Source of the DNA: an archaeon
GTDB taxonomy: Archaea; Thermoproteota; Nitrososphaeria; Nitrososphaerales; Nitrosopumilaceae
Assembly (NCBI GenBank): GCA_005240025.1
Contig: SBBK01000067.1
Span: 1 to 6,864, forward strand
Length of the DNA: 6,864 bases
Reading direction: 5' to 3'
Made by a program: the position numbers and the translations under genes
Part shown: in pieces, positions 6,704 through 6,864 of the stretch
How the letters are laid out: every line of letters starts with the position of its first letter
How positions within the stretch are numbered: the first letter of the stretch is position 1
The notes under the pieces: generated by a model
Seen by the model: the letters and a program-made list of their open reading frames with translations, nothing else
What the model was told of the DNA's origin: nothing
Databases searched by the model: none

Positions 6704-6767
6704 AAGTGTTCTACTTGTAGAAGGGCCCGCACCATTTTTATCTGTCTGATACTAAGTGATCTAGTTG
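6704..6767. repeat. 14-base near-repeat across the IS3 right end (6704-6717 and 6754-6767)
   Basis: AAGTGTTCTACTTG and AAGTGATCTAGTTG agree at 12 of 14 positions, exactly 50 bases apart. The first lies inside the element, the second 20 bases outside it. The second is followed by AGGGTT, which also resembles the reverse complement of the left IS end, so it may be a trace of another IS end. Confidence 0.4.
6719..6734 (-). repeat. Right terminal inverted repeat of the IS3 element
   Basis: Read inward on the minus strand this is TGGTGCGGGCCCTTCT, matching the left end at 13 of 16 positions. It lies upstream of orfA. Next to it, TTCTAC-TT-GTAGAA on the plus strand (6709-6722) forms a short palindrome. 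Confidence 0.7.
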
Positions 6768-6862
6768 AGGGTTGGGCATAAATTCCATTCATTTTGATCA
6801 TATTCCAAAATTAATTTAATGAAAAATGCTTTGGATCTCCATATCGTAGTATCATTGTTTGA
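6761..6862 (-). CDS. Possible 3' end of an unidentified gene (runs off right edge)
   Basis: One minus-strand frame is open from the right edge for 33 codons to TAG 6763-6761 and reads like ordinary protein (T-T-I-W-R-S-K-A-F-F-I-K-L-I-L-E-Y). I do not recognise it. An open run of this length is common by chance. A competing plus-strand start, ATG 6819, gives 15 open codons to the edge. Confidence 0.25.
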   Translation of the reverse strand, partial: SNNDTTIWRSKAFFIKLILEYDQNEWNLCPTLN

Positions 6863-6864
6863 AC

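Larger units (their letters stand above)
5441..6734 (-). mobile_element. IS3-family insertion sequence, near full length but inactive (1294 bp)
   Basis: The boundaries come from imperfect terminal inverted repeats starting 5'-TG, as in IS3 elements: TGGAGCGAACCCTTCT at 5441-5456, and TGGTGCGGGCCCTTCT read inward from 6734 on the minus strand, 13 of 16 identical. Further inward both ends carry AGTA, ACTT and an exact ACATACAGTT (5484-5493; minus strand 6699-6690). Length, orfA/orfB layout with ATGA overlap, and D(35)E spacing all fit IS3. The flanking bases (TTCA left, TTTT right) show no 3-4 bp target duplication, which fits age or later rearrangement. Both reading frames carry inactivating changes. 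Confidence 0.8.

Noticed and set aside
1..6864. CRISPR array, tRNA or other RNA gene
   Set aside because: I saw no regularly spaced repeats of 25-40 bases and no cloverleaf-like or conserved RNA sequence.

Overview
The window looks like a surface-polysaccharide (glycan) locus broken up by dead insertion sequences. The organism is most likely an archaeon, and a Nitrososphaerota (Thaumarchaeota)-type genome fits best. The clues are low GC, TATA-like boxes about 25-40 bases upstream of starts that lack Shine-Dalgarno sites, and the mix of IS66-like and IS3-like elements. This placement is an inference: the window holds no rRNA or other phylogenetic marker.

Layout from left to right. Positions 1-233 (minus) hold the N-terminal 77 codons of an N-acetyl sugar amidotransferase that runs off the left edge. 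Positions 329-1864 (minus) hold a 511-residue capsule-type glycosyltransferase. Positions 1920-2618 are a transposon scar: the C-terminal half of an IS66-family transposase (minus, three inactivating lesions) abuts the C-terminal tail of an unrelated integrase-core transposase (plus). Positions 2615-3619 (minus) hold an NAD-dependent nucleotide-sugar epimerase/dehydratase whose stop codon overlaps the stop of the plus-strand scar. Positions 3829-5097 (plus), divergent from the epimerase, hold a 422-residue glycosyltransferase-like protein. Positions 5098-5440 have no intact gene but contain short degenerate open segments. Positions 5441-6734 are a nearly full-length IS3-family element of 1294 bp with recognisable terminal inverted repeats. 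Its orfA and orfB are inactivated by two Trp-to-amber changes and three single-base indels. Positions 6735-6864 are right flank, possibly with the end of another minus-strand gene.

The four intact or partial non-transposon genes fit one theme. A short-chain dehydrogenase/reductase (SDR) enzyme makes or modifies a nucleotide sugar, an amidotransferase adds an amidino or amino group to an N-acetylated sugar, and two GT-B-like enzymes assemble or transfer sugars for a cell-surface glycan. Substrates cannot be read from the sequence. I see no CRISPR array, RNA gene, toxin-antitoxin pair or clearly new system. The most informative parts are the reconstructed IS3 element and the two-transposon scar.
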